In this document: positions 54,825 through 64,000 of the stretch, piece by piece
Position numbering within the stretch: position 1 is the stretch's first letter
Layout of the letters: each line of letters starts with the position of its first letter
Assembly (NCBI GenBank): GCA_022925895.1
Contig: JAKSYS010000002.1
Coordinates: forward strand, 248,001 to 312,000
DNA: 64,000 nucleotides
Direction: 5' to 3'
DNA from: Fragilaria crotonensis
Lineage: Eukaryota; Bacillariophyta; Fragilariophyceae; Fragilariales; Fragilariaceae
The notes under the pieces: model-generated
What the model saw: the letters and a program-made list of their open reading frames with translations, nothing else
Told to the model about the DNA's origin: nothing
Databases searched by the model: none
Made by a program: the position numbers and the translations under genes

Positions 54825-55907
54825 ATGTCAAATAATGGAGTTCCAGATATTGATACTACTATTGAGGAGCTATGGGTGGAGGCTACTGCCCAAATAGCGA
54901 ACATCGACTCAGGTGAGTTCGTGACAACGGGTTATTATGGTAGTTTGGACGTACTATGTACCGTGTCATGCGTTAAAGTCAAAAATGGACGAGCGCGACA
55001 TCTGCTTGTTCTACCGGTTGTTAATGCGAAGATCTCTGAGCCAAGCGATTTGAGCGTCCTTCAGCGCCTTTCTTTGGAGAGTGTGATGTCGTGGTACGCT
55101 ATGCTGGATCCACGAAGCATGTCGATAGTACCCACATCTAACCTTGTCAAACATCTGCCGATCCACTTCACAGCCACGGAGAATTGGAAGGCACAGACCC
55201 TACCGCTAGCTAGAATCAAGAAGATCATGAAAATCGAAGAAGGTATCTTACAAGACATGGAACGAGAACGACTTGCACAAGATTCTAACATCGGAGACAT
55301 GCAAAGCAACAAGCAAACGCGCTTCATGATTGCTGGCGAGGCTCCAGTATTGCTGGGAAAGGCATGTGAGCTGCTCATCAAGGAAATGTCTGCGCGCGCA
55401 TGGCGTCATACGGAACGAAACAGGCGGCGGACGCTCCAACGGCAGGATGTGCACGCTGCTGTGGGCGAGAGCGAAGTTTTCGACTTTTTGATTGACATCG
55501 TGCCGCGATTGACAACTGCGTCGACCCCATCGGCAACATCGACCTATGCAGAACATCACATGCCGCCGCCACCTCTGACGGTACCTCAAGCTTCCATGGC
55601 TATGCCATCCATGGTGACAAATGCACAGCCGGACATGGGAACTATGGGAGATGGAGGACTTACTTACGCGATTCAGATGCATCCGATGCAGGATCCAACA
55701 CCAGTCCCAGTTGGGTACGAACATTACTATATGCAAATGCATCAGGCGCGGATGCAAGCCGAGGCTACCGCCCCTCCTCCTCAAATGCAACAGCAGCAAC
55801 CTGCATACGTGGGACAGGATGCCATGGGACAATGGCTCCCTCCACCTCAGTCACAACCACAACATCATCACCATCATAATGGCCAAGCTCCTGGTCCCGG
55901 GGTCTAG
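54825..55907 (+). CDS. NFYC: NF-YC (HAP5) histone-fold subunit of the CCAAT-binding factor
   Basis: Subunit of the trimeric NF-Y transcription factor; it dimerises with NF-YB. Exons 54825-54912 and 55174-55907 (intron 54913-55173) give 273 aa. Splicing produces LWVEATAQIANIDS-ATENWK followed by LPLARIKKIMK, which matches the family entry into the histone fold. The fold continues with FMIAGEAPVLLGKACELLI, SARAWRHTERNRRRTLQRQDV and FDFLIDIVPRL. A short insert (EEGILQDMERERLAQDSNIGD) between helices 1 and 2 is longer than in animals. The C-terminal ~100 residues are Met, Pro, Gln and His-rich, as in activation domains. The 261-bp intron has no stop and keeps the frame, so an unspliced read would also be open. 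Confidence 0.95.
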   Translation: MSNNGVPDIDTTIEELWVEATAQIANIDSGEFVTTGYYGSLDVLCTVSCVKVKNGRARHLLVLPVVNAKISEPSDLSVLQRLSLESVMSWYAMLDPRSMSIVPTSNLVKHLPIHFTATENWKAQTLPLARIKKIMKIEEGILQDMERERLAQDSNIGDMQSNKQTRFMIAGEAPVLLGKACELLIKEMSARAWRHTERNRRRTLQRQDVHAAVGESEVFDFLIDIVPRLTTASTPSATSTYAEHHMPPPPLTVPQASMAMPSMVTNAQPDMGTMGDGGLTYAIQMHPMQDPTPVPVGYEHYYMQMHQARMQAEATAPPPQMQQQQPAYVGQDAMGQWLPPPQSQPQHHHHHNGQAPGPGV

Positions 55908-56474
55908 AAAAGCGCTATGTCTCGGCATTTTACTGTGGGGAGAATGCAACAAGGAAACAGGATTGATGGCAAGGATGTGCTCAAAGAAGGCCTCCCTCTC
56001 ATCACTCGTTGCCGCAGTGACATTGTCGTTACTAGTTTTTCACAAATAGAACGCATGCGATATCATATACCATCATGTGATGCGCATGCATGGAAAGGGG
56101 TGGGCGATTTATGCAGAGTATTCAAGCACGGCATGCGAGTAGTGTGTTTTATAAGTGAGAGCGTCGGCCGCCCAAAAAGCAAAGCATCCATTTTGCCTCT
56201 CTAGTAGATCTTGATGTTTAGCCAACGGCGGACAAGGAGATCAGGTAGCACCATACTGAAGTCCAAGTATTCGGAGATCTAACCGAGCAAGAAAAATTCT
56301 CCATCACAACCAGGTTTGCATCCAAATATGGCGGCCAGCGGCCGGCGGTGACTCATAAATCCTTTGTCCCATCGTGCGTTAACACTGATGGAAAACTGGT
56401 GCTCGGAGGAGATCCACCTCATTCACAATCGTAAAAACGTGACATTCGCACAAGTTACTAGCCTTCGTTCTTTG
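55908..56474. other. Intergenic between convergent genes
   Basis: 566 bp separating the NF-YC stop from the end of the minus-strand coiled-coil gene. No gene seen. It should hold both 3' ends. Confidence 0.6.
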
Positions 56475-57878
56475 TTACAACACTCCAAAAAAATCCGCAA
56501 GAGCGTCGGATACATGTCGTTCTCTGACTTCCTCGGATGCACCGTTGGCGGTCAAAAAGTCTAGCGGGCTCCGGTGTTTGGATTGCAGATCATGCGAAGA
56601 AGAATTAGGGGCATGATCATGACCATTCGTTATGGTAGGCGATTTGTTAGTATGGTGCCGAGCGTTTCGTATTGATCCTGATATAGGCCCATCATACTGA
56701 ATGATAACGAATACTAGAAGGTGAGTTCCATTGTGATCGACTTCTGACAGACACATGCATTTAACGGGGGAAACGATTACCTTGCGTTGTAACATTCTTT
56801 GGATATCTTGATCCTTTCGAACCAAGTGATCCATCAGCGCGGCGTTCTTGGTGCGTTCCGCACTCACAAGTTCTTTCCATTGATCGCGGTCCTTTTCCAA
56901 TTCACGTATTTGTCCCATCCATATACGTTCGCGATCTTCCAGCGTCGCCTCCAATTCCAAACCCCGACTGGCTTGGGCCTCAAGTCGAAGCTCTAAATCC
57001 CGATGGCCCGCTTCCAGTTCGGCAAGTTTTCGATTCTGATTTTCAATGATGCGCGCGTACGCCTTAAGTTCCTGTACGCCATCAGAAACAAGGCGTTGAA
57101 ACATGGGGGTTGGATGGATTATCGGCACCGAGTCTGACTGATCGTTCATGGAAACCATCCCACCGCCTGAAACTGAAAGTTTCCCTCTTGAAGACAACGA
57201 CGAATGACTCATCGAAGGTGAGGCTCGAGATAAGTGTTGCTGGTGTTGCTGGTGTTGATGCTGTTGCTGCTGGCGGTGGTGATGCTTTTGCTGTTGTGAA
57301 GGTACATTTTGGTGGGGGGTCGGGTGGACGCCGGCACCACTCGTATTCTTCGAGTTCATGGGGGTTTGTACGGTCGTTGGGAAGTCGACTTGAGCTTCCT
57401 TGCGACGTTTCGATTCTTCCTCACCCATGATGGCGCATGCATTTGGTCGCAAAGCCTTCGGGTGAATGGGCGAGATCCGAACCGTACTTTCAGTTGCAAG
57501 GAAGGGTGCGCGAGAATTATCTGCGGCATTTCGTATGGGAGCACAAACCGTAACAGCTGTTTCCTGCGTTGAGGTGCTGTCGTCGACATTTTCTCCGAAA
57601 TCAGATTCTGGCTCCGGGTTCCTACATCGATCCAATTCGAGCGTCGGACACACGACACCATCACACGACACCGTTGTTTCTGTGCCACCATCCACCTCAT
57701 AGTCGATGCTAACGATATCACGAGGCTTTGATAGACTCTCGTTACAAGAATTACATGCGTGTAGTTCTTGCGACGATGTAGGAGTCGCTGCTGGGAAACG
57801 ATTGCCGATTTTTTGGGCAATATCCTCAAGGTGACCTTGAAGCTGGTAGTTCCCAATATTGGGTGCAGCAAGAGTCAT
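56475..57878 (-). CDS. Coiled-coil protein of unknown function
   Basis: ATG at 57878. The first ~220 residues are polar and low complexity, including a Gln/His tract (residues ~200-220). Residues ~265-360 form a heptad-rich coiled coil (ENQNRKLAELEAGHRDLELR, then LEDRERIWMGQIRELEKDR). A GTAATC donor at 56780 and a TTCAG acceptor at 56697 would excise an 84-bp in-frame intron, giving 439 aa; without splicing the ORF is 467 aa. The C-terminus (DFLTANGASEEVRER, ALADFFGVL) looks conserved. Two Cys pairs (CNSCN near residue 42) are not enough for a zinc finger. No family identified; it may be a scaffold protein. Confidence 0.7.
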   Translation of the reverse strand: MTLAAPNIGNYQLQGHLEDIAQKIGNRFPAATPTSSQELHACNSCNESLSKPRDIVSIDYEVDGGTETTVSCDGVVCPTLELDRCRNPEPESDFGENVDDSTSTQETAVTVCAPIRNAADNSRAPFLATESTVRISPIHPKALRPNACAIMGEEESKRRKEAQVDFPTTVQTPMNSKNTSGAGVHPTPHQNVPSQQQKHHHRQQQQHQHQQHQQHLSRASPSMSHSSLSSRGKLSVSGGGMVSMNDQSDSVPIIHPTPMFQRLVSDGVQELKAYARIIENQNRKLAELEAGHRDLELRLEAQASRGLELEATLEDRERIWMGQIRELEKDRDQWKELVSAERTKNAALMDHLVRKDQDIQRMLQRKVIVSPVKCMCLSEVDHNGTHLLVFVIIQYDGPISGSIRNARHHTNKSPTITNGHDHAPNSSSHDLQSKHRSPLDFLTANGASEEVRERHVSDALADFFGVL

Positions 57879-58608
57879 AATATGCTCAATTTCTCAAAGT
57901 GAATGATGATTCCTTTGCTTATGAACAGCGGATCCGATGCCCTAACTCGCGCAATACTATACAGTTCTCGACTTCTGTTGTTGAAGAACCAGAGTTTTTG
58001 ACTTCGTTGGCGTGAATATTATTGTACAGAAGTGGTTTTTCTTTCCTCTACGATCCTAACTCGAGACTTTTCAGTCTATCAGTTGAGTCCTCTTAGAACG
58101 GCTGTTGATTGGGAATCAATGAAAGGTGCTGACTTTGCAAAGGGATTCCTTGCTGTCATCGATGGAAGCTGTGCTGTGGCTGACGGAAATTCGCATTTTT
58201 CGCACTCGGCTTCCGGCTCCTTCCATAGCTGCCCGATACACATAATAATTGCGATTGACGTCAGTTCTCTACTGCTGAATTAATTTAGATAAATAGCTTC
58301 CTTATGTCGACCTGTTATAGAAACGAATGATAGCCCCATACTACGTCATGGCCCTAGGTCCGCCAATAGAGAAATTTCGCTGTCTTCAATAAGTATCGAA
58401 AACGTCATACGCAGTACTTTCCTTTAAGTGCAACAGTGGACAGCAACTACCTACTGTACCGAGCGGTTCTGCATCGATACTTGTTCTGTCTACTGTCGCA
58501 ACGAGGCTGCGAGGATTATAGTCCTGGGATTGGCGTCTTCTGAGATTCTGATCTACATGTGGAGTACAACGTTTGCCCTTGCAACTTGCAACTCTCGGCT
58601 CTCAAAAA
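57879..58608. promoter_or_regulatory. Divergent intergenic region
   Basis: 730 bp between two divergently transcribed genes, so it should contain both promoters. No TATA box or repeated element stands out. Confidence 0.4.
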
Positions 58609-59895
58609 ATGGTCTTGACCGCAGCCGGTAGTGGCCTCCCTCCTGTATTAGCCTCCGCCATACCTTCGATACGATGGCATCTGGGTGCTTTATCGTCCCC
58701 GCCTCTTCACTATGAATCGTTGGAGTCGCTCAAGGCATTACGTGAATCGCCCGGGCTAGCTCTACTTCATGATCTGCCGTCCGCCATTGACTCTCTCTTC
58801 ACTTCGTCAGATGCGGACAAACGTCATTTTGGAATTGTGGCCACGGCCTTAATTCTAATCGGCAATGGATTTACTGATGAATGCCATAATATCATTACTC
58901 CCTTGTCATGGCCCGACGATATTCACTTCGCCCACGGGCCGTCAGTGTATGCAGACGTATCTGCAGAAGCACGGGCTTATGCAAGCTACGTTCATTGTTT
59001 GGTGCATCGCAGGGAAGCCTTTAATGTGGGAGAGTTTGGTATGATGGGTTTTGCCAATGCCAATTATTGGTCCCGAGCTGTTTCCAAGTCGTCAGGCGTC
59101 AATCTCTTGCCATACGAACGCTTGGTTTCAGAAGTTCGCGCGCTTGCAGCACTGTCCTCTGTTGAAGCCCAAGACTGGGTGACTTTGCATGTTCCGGATG
59201 ATTTGTTTTTGGAATCAAGGGCTGTTCATGAGTTGTGTGCCAACGTTCTTCGAGAGGCGACTCCATTGCGAGAGTTTGCTGAGCGCGTGGCAGAAACGGA
59301 AGTGCGGGTCTTGCTGGCGCACGCCCTTCAAAAGGCAGGATATGACGTCTCATTCGACTGCATTGTGAGGCGAGACGAAGCAGTTCCACTTGTATCATCG
59401 TTGAAAGCAAACAGCGACCGCGTCCCCACGTCCCACATCGATGAATCGATTGCCTTGACTGCAGCAAAAAAAGTTTCATCTGCACATTTTGACAATTTTC
59501 AAGCTACTGGGTACATTGTGTTGCGCCAGGTGTTGCAAGGAGATGATGTTATTTCGGCGACAGCGGGTGTCGCCTGTCGTCTTTTTGCAAGTCCTGCCTG
59601 TCGTTGGGTTACACCATCAGAGTATCTAGAGGGAACTCAGCATGAACTCTTGTTTATCACAGTATCACAGGACGCGGCAAAGAATCTACTAGTTGAGAGA
59701 GGTTCTGTAGTGTCCCTGTCGCCTGGTGATTTGCTGGCAACGGTTTCTCCCGGAAAGGCACAACACGAAGGATTGTGGTTCGCGTTTGCTCCTTGCGAGC
59801 CATCCGAGTCGGCCACTTTTGTTGACCGCCTGTATGGTACCAGAGGACCCACACCGACGACAGTAGTGCAATGGAGCAAAGGCACTATCTTCTAA
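58609..59895 (+). CDS. Conserved protein of unknown function with HRRE / NANYWSR motif
   Basis: Single exon of 428 aa from the first ATG (58609). The N-terminal half contains HFGIVATALILIGNGFTDEC, HNIITPLSWP, then VHCLVHRREAFNVGEFGMMG and FANANYWSRA. This pattern, a His-containing helix followed by (H)xxxHRRE and NAxYWxR, matches a small family of uncharacterised bacterial and plant proteins with an HxxxHRRE block, possibly metal-binding. The C-terminal half starts with HFDNFQATGYIVLRQVL and ends with a LSPGDLLATVSPGKAQHEGLWFAF strip that resembles a beta-helix oxygenase fold without an obvious iron triad. No targeting signal. The frame is intact. I assign no reaction. Confidence 0.75.
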   Translation: MVLTAAGSGLPPVLASAIPSIRWHLGALSSPPLHYESLESLKALRESPGLALLHDLPSAIDSLFTSSDADKRHFGIVATALILIGNGFTDECHNIITPLSWPDDIHFAHGPSVYADVSAEARAYASYVHCLVHRREAFNVGEFGMMGFANANYWSRAVSKSSGVNLLPYERLVSEVRALAALSSVEAQDWVTLHVPDDLFLESRAVHELCANVLREATPLREFAERVAETEVRVLLAHALQKAGYDVSFDCIVRRDEAVPLVSSLKANSDRVPTSHIDESIALTAAKKVSSAHFDNFQATGYIVLRQVLQGDDVISATAGVACRLFASPACRWVTPSEYLEGTQHELLFITVSQDAAKNLLVERGSVVSLSPGDLLATVSPGKAQHEGLWFAFAPCEPSESATFVDRLYGTRGPTPTTVVQWSKGTIF

Positions 59896-59977
59896 CAAAA
59901 CGTTCTCAGCAGTTGATGATAAAAAAGAATGAGCTAAGCAATTCCTAACGATTGTTTATTCAGTTCACGATGTAGCT

Positions 59978-61438
59978 TTAGAACTCGTCTTCGTAGCCAT
60001 CGAAACCTTCATCCTCTCCCATTGCACCCTGAAAAAAAAGACCGTTAGAAAAAACACGTAACGAAGCTCATTCAAGAAAATGATATACAAACTCACCACG
60101 TCCTCGGAATCCGGGGTCTTCTCCGCCTGAATCTTGTCGTACATTTCTTTCTCAGCGTCCTTCTTCTTGAAAAATGTTTCCTCTGCATATTTTTGTGCCT
60201 CTTCCAACGAGTCCGTGATGATGATATCATCAAACAGGGTTCCAGTCTTGACTTGCCACAACTCGAATCCAACATGCGTGCATCCATCCTTGCACACCTT
60301 GTACATGTTTGGATCCTCTTCGAATTCTGGGTTCGGTATCATAGGGTGCTTCCACTTGCCCTTGTACTCTGGGTTGTCAATCATCTTCGGCTTCCACTTG
60401 CCCTTGAAATCAGGATTATCAATCATGGGAGCCTCCCACTCACCATCGTCTTCATCATCCCAATCACCTGGTTTGACGGCGTCGGGATCTGGGATCTCTT
60501 CCGGAATATCATCGTATCCCTCAGGCTTCGTATCCTCAGGATCAGGAATCTTAGCCTGGTCAACCCAGTCTTCTGGCTTTTTGGCATCAGGATCCTGAAT
60601 TTCCTTAGGTGGCAGGAAGTCGAACTCGTCTTCTAGTTTTCCTTTTCGCACAGACTTGTTGTCGATGAACACTTCGAACGTGTTATCGGGTCTTACAACA
60701 AGAGTGTAAAGGTGAGTGAGATCGTCGGACTCAGTATTTACCTCCTTGTTGATCAAGAGATTCTCATTCTTTTTGTCAGCATGAAGAATGACGTGAGTCT
60801 TCTTGTTCGACGAACCGCAAATATCAGGTCCAAACATGACAGAGTAGGGGGTGTCACCACCGAATTTGGCTTGGTCGACAGCGCCAGGCAGGAGCTTAAT
60901 GTACGCACCCCCACAATCCAAATTCTGCTCGTGCTTCACTGAGTACTGAATCACTAGCTCCTTATCACCAGAGGTAAAAGTCTTTCCCATCTTGGCCGAG
61001 ATACCATAAAATCGAGCGTCGACAGACGTCTTGATACCCTTGTCGGCCTCATCCGCATACCAAAGCCCAGCGGTGTGTTCCCAAGTTCCCATCTCAGCCT
61101 TAGGCTTCCACTTCGTGGATTCGACCCATCGCTTAGACCAGCCCTGTGTCAAAGAAAAAGAATTGAGATGGAGTGAGTGCGTGGAGCATTGGTGAAAGTC
61201 TTGTAGAGAAGAAAATATCGAGCAAATTGCAGCTTTTCAGCTATGACCGAGGTACACGAGTTTGCCAAGAGAACCCGCGACTTCTCGCTTGTCTCAACCT
61301 GGTATGGAGCGATTCTCATCGAACTCTTCGAAAGCACGCATCAAAACGTACACTATCATTGAAATCTTCCTTGAAATAGACCTCAGCAAGAGCCGGGCCC
61401 ACAACGAGAGCAAGAGCAGCCAAAGAAGAGAATTTCAT
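59978..61438 (-). CDS. CALR: Calreticulin, ER lectin chaperone
   Basis: ER-lumen calcium-binding chaperone for monoglucosylated glycoproteins. Exons 61438-61352, 61143-60097 and 60028-59978 give 394 aa. Signal peptide MKFSSLAALALVVGPALA is followed by EVYFKEDFND. The N-domain has the family signature KHEQNLDCGGAYIKL, MFGPDICG and THLYTLVVRPDNT. The P-domain has three PDP-KPxxWDD-type repeats (IPDPEDTKPEGYDD and relatives) and three GxWxxPMI/NPEYKGKWK repeats. The C-domain is short, ending GEDEGFDGYEDEF, with few acidic runs, so calcium capacity is probably low. The last four residues are EDEF, not KDEL or HDEL. The gene is intact. Confidence 0.97.
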
Positions 61439-62066
61439 CGTGGAGACAAATCGACGTCTAAAATTTAAGATTTGATTCTGTGGCTTGATATTTTGGCCTG
61501 TGTGCCACCCCCCAGTCCACTCCAATGACCGAATCTAGAGTACTGGCACTACTGATAATGTCGTACAGAGCCAATTCGAGCGATTCGGAAACGCACCGAA
61601 CTCTTTTTTCTTTGCACCGTACACCGCAGAAAACGAGGATGTGCGCCTGGACAGTCGATGGGTTGAAATAAACGCTACGTGTCACATTTTTATGCATTTG
61701 CTCCTTGGCGCGTACTACACTAAAGGTACAGTACTGTACATTACTAAGAACATAAGAATACAAGAATACATGTTGTACCGTTGTACCGTTGTACCACGAA
61801 GGTACAGACTACAGACTACTTGTACCGGTATCGCAAATATGAAACCTTCACTCCGCCACCTTGTCAAACGGACCGAAGTCTTACTACTTACTACTTCGCA
61901 CTTCGCACCGCAGTTGCAGAAACGGATTTTGCGAGCCCCTGACAGGGGATGGAATGGAATAAACGCTACGTGTCAAATTTTTAACGCATGTACATGTATC
62001 GTAATTCGGAGCCGTACTACGGATCTACGAGGTCGTACTCCGTACAGTACTGGTACAGATTGAGTC
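61439..62066. other. Intergenic upstream of calreticulin
   Basis: Contains the likely calreticulin promoter. Near 61735-61830 there are TACAGTACTGTA and three TTGTACCG units. A sentence-like duplication, GGAATAAACGCTACGTGTCA (61954-61975) versus GAAATAAACGCTACGTGTCA (61664-61683), marks a short direct repeat. No gene. Confidence 0.5.
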
Positions 62067-62589
62067 CTGCACACTGCACACTGCACACTGCACACTGCAC
62101 ACTGCACACTGCACACTGCACACTGCACACTGCACACTGCACACTGCACACTGCACACTGCAAACTGCAAACTGCACACTGCACACTGCACACTGCACAC
62201 TGCACACTGCACACTGCACACTGCACACTGCACACTGCACACTGCACACTGCACACTGCACACTGCACACTGCACACTGCACACTGCACACTGCACACTG
62301 CACACTGCACACTGCACACTGCACACTGCACACTGCACACTGCACACTGCACACTGCACACTGCACACTGCACACTGCACACTGCACACTGCACACTGCA
62401 CACTGCACACTGCACACTGCACACTGCACACTGCACACTGCACACTGCACACTGCACACTGCACACTGCACACTGCACACTGCACACTGCACACTGCACA
62501 CTGCACACTGCACACTGCACACTGCACACTGCACACTGCACACTGCACACTGCACACTGCACACTGCACACTGCACACTGCACACTGCA
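62067..62589 (+). repeat. 7-bp satellite (CTGCACA)n, 523 bp
   Basis: About 74 copies of CTGCACA with only two variant units, CTGCAAA at 62158-62171. Since 7 is not a multiple of 3, all frames read as the same 7-residue periodic peptide on each strand with no stop. The long ORFs are artefacts. Confidence 0.98.
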
Positions 62590-62711
62590 GTGAGGCTACG
62601 AGGAGTACAAGCATAGTTGTATGATATCAAAAGGCAAGGCAACCAAGACACAAGATTTAGTCGGTACTGCGATCTACCGGTAGAGATTGAGAAACTGTCA
62701 AAGGCATAAAG

Positions 62712-63181
62712 AGGGCACCAGTGTGTGCAGCAGTGCATGACATCGGGGCCAGTTAGCCGCAGCCGGCCGGAAACCGTGGGCCGGCCGTGATTTCGGGCGG
62801 CTGCGGTCCGTGTATTTAGGTCCCGGCCGGCTCCGGTCAATTCCTATCACTGTTCGGCCCATCGCGGGTCAAGGGCAGATCACCTGTCATTTTTCACGGT
62901 TACGGTGGTTGGTGATTACATACCGTTGCTACAGTACTGTGTACTAAGTTTCTACTACGTACTGTACTTCCGTGCGACTGCGGCCTGGTACGGGTACGGG
63001 CAGTGACAGTCCTGCAGCGGCCAGTGCGGGCAGGGACTGTCGGACTGCGGACGGGTACGGCCGGGCCAACGTATCGGCATACGGCCGGCTGCGGCCATAA
63101 GGCTCTGCGAAAAATCGGCCGGCTGCGGGTTCGGGTATCGTTGTTATCTCAGATGTCATGCACTGGTGTGCAGTGTGCCCT
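62712..63181. repeat. GC-rich inverted-repeat element (MITE-like), contains repeat copy B
   Basis: Bounded by imperfect inverted repeats: AGGGCAC...CAGTGCATGACATC at 62712-62744 and GATGTCATGCACTG...GTGCCCT at 63152-63181. The left part (62734-62911) is homologous to 48351-48536. The interior is rich in CCGGCTGCGG. No ORF with a domain and no clear target duplication. A non-autonomous DNA transposon is the best guess. Confidence 0.6.
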
Positions 63182-64000
63182 GGACTTTGGTCGGGGCGTT
63201 GTCTATTCAGAGTTGTGAGAAGCACTGCTGCAAGCATGCCAACAAGCAAAGAATGAAGAAGGGTGATTTTTTATGATGCCGATCGTGAAAGTGAGTTCAT
63301 CTACAGACAAATCTTCCCAAATTTTAATCTAGGATTTTGTATACTCAACAGATCTTTTCTGTTGATGATCATGGAGGCAGATGATTTTGCATGAGAATGT
63401 GCAGCATGTTAGCTACTCAGCAATTTTGTTTGCGCAGTTTAGATTGTATGCATCCCTGAAAAATGGAGGTTGAGGGTGAAACTTGCTATACCACCAAGGT
63501 CGGCAGGCAAAGGAGAGATTTTCTAGGTGCATGAGTTTTCAATCAAGTTTCTGACTGTCATTTGCCAGACCTTGAAGCGCCTGAACTGGGACTTCTCCCA
63601 CTAAAGTAAGGATGCACACCAAATTCATTGGTCTAGGAGTCGTTGTTGCTGCTGCCGTTGCCATACAGGCGATTCAGAAATGGCTTCTGCTGGATCAACA
63701 AGGAGGCAAAAGATGTTGATAATATTTGGAGAGAGCAAAAGCCTCTCATTTTGTGTCATGCACATTTTCCAAACATGAAAAAAGAGTACATCTGGAACAA
63801 GTTGCATCTGTACAATGGCTTGATGATGCACCTATTTTTACAGCAGCACGTACAACAGACAATGCAATTCCCAAACTATTGTTTGGAGTTGATATGCCCC
63901 AAGCAATTGCATGGAAAAAATGTCATGGTGGTGTACTCATACTACTAGGGGCATAGAACCATCAGTACTACCATTTCAAAGGATTTTGTTGAGATTTGTC
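63182..64000. other. Window end, no convincing gene
   Basis: AT-rich stretch with short overlapping plus-strand ORFs at 63643-63956 (one reads LLFGVDMPQAIAWKKCHGGV). They look like a decayed transposon or the edge of a gene beyond the window. No motif recognised. Confidence 0.5.

Noticed and set aside
62067-62589. CRISPR array
   Set aside because: Direct 7-bp tandem repeat with no spacers, in a eukaryotic setting with introns.
61973-62840. Long ORFs through the 7-bp satellite (HCTLHTA, SVQCAVC repeats)
   Set aside because: A 7-bp unit reads the same peptide in all frames; no evidence of a protein.
1-64000. tRNA and rRNA genes
   Set aside because: I saw no convincing cloverleaf or conserved rRNA segment by eye; a tRNAscan run would settle this.

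Overview
The window looks like nuclear DNA of a diatom (a stramenopile). This is an inference from gene content and style: short GT-AG introns of about 50-260 bp, a prolyl 4-hydroxylase and a multi-domain soluble-type adenylyl cyclase of the sort expanded in diatoms, a KIX/TAZ/bromodomain/PHD/KAT11 acetyltransferase, and two Ty1/copia elements whose proteins resemble diatom copia elements. The species cannot be named from the sequence.

Layout. 1-4884 (+): CBP/p300-type histone acetyltransferase, cut by the window edge, with many frame breaks in its 5' half. 5048-6954 (-): prolyl 4-hydroxylase. 7195-13626 (+): a 6.4-kb copia element with nearly identical 225-bp LTRs but a shattered gag-pol. 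15558-16256 (-): TVP23-family Golgi protein. 16534-28270 (+): an unusual 11.7-kb copia element with ~595-bp LTRs and a GTAGA target duplication. 32209-38408 (-): adenylyl cyclase/AAA protein. 42069-44527 (-): ABCE1/RLI1. 47091-48110 (-): TVP38/DedA-type membrane protein. 48559-49266: minisatellite. 50447-51578 (+): secreted single-pass orphan. 54825-55907 (+): NF-YC. 56475-57878 (-): coiled-coil protein. 58609-59895 (+): conserved protein of unknown function. 59978-61438 (-): calreticulin. 62067-62589: 7-bp satellite, followed by a GC-rich inverted-repeat element.

The genes do not form an operon or pathway; this is an ordinary eukaryotic gene neighbourhood interrupted by mobile DNA and by 1-4 kb stretches without recognisable genes. 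Several genes (TVP23, TVP38-like, calreticulin, P4H, the secreted protein) belong to the endomembrane system, which is probably coincidence.

The most unusual object is the second copia element. Its first ORF starts inside the LTR and reads across the LTR/primer-binding-site junction. It carries about 5 kb of unrecognised coding sequence before gag, and that region contains a GTGAGT...TTTCAACAG segment whose removal joins two reading frames exactly. A second theme is single-base frame breaks, often at homopolymers, concentrated in repeats and in members of multigene families, while the single-copy-type genes ABCE1, calreticulin, NF-YC, TVP23 and TVP38 read cleanly.
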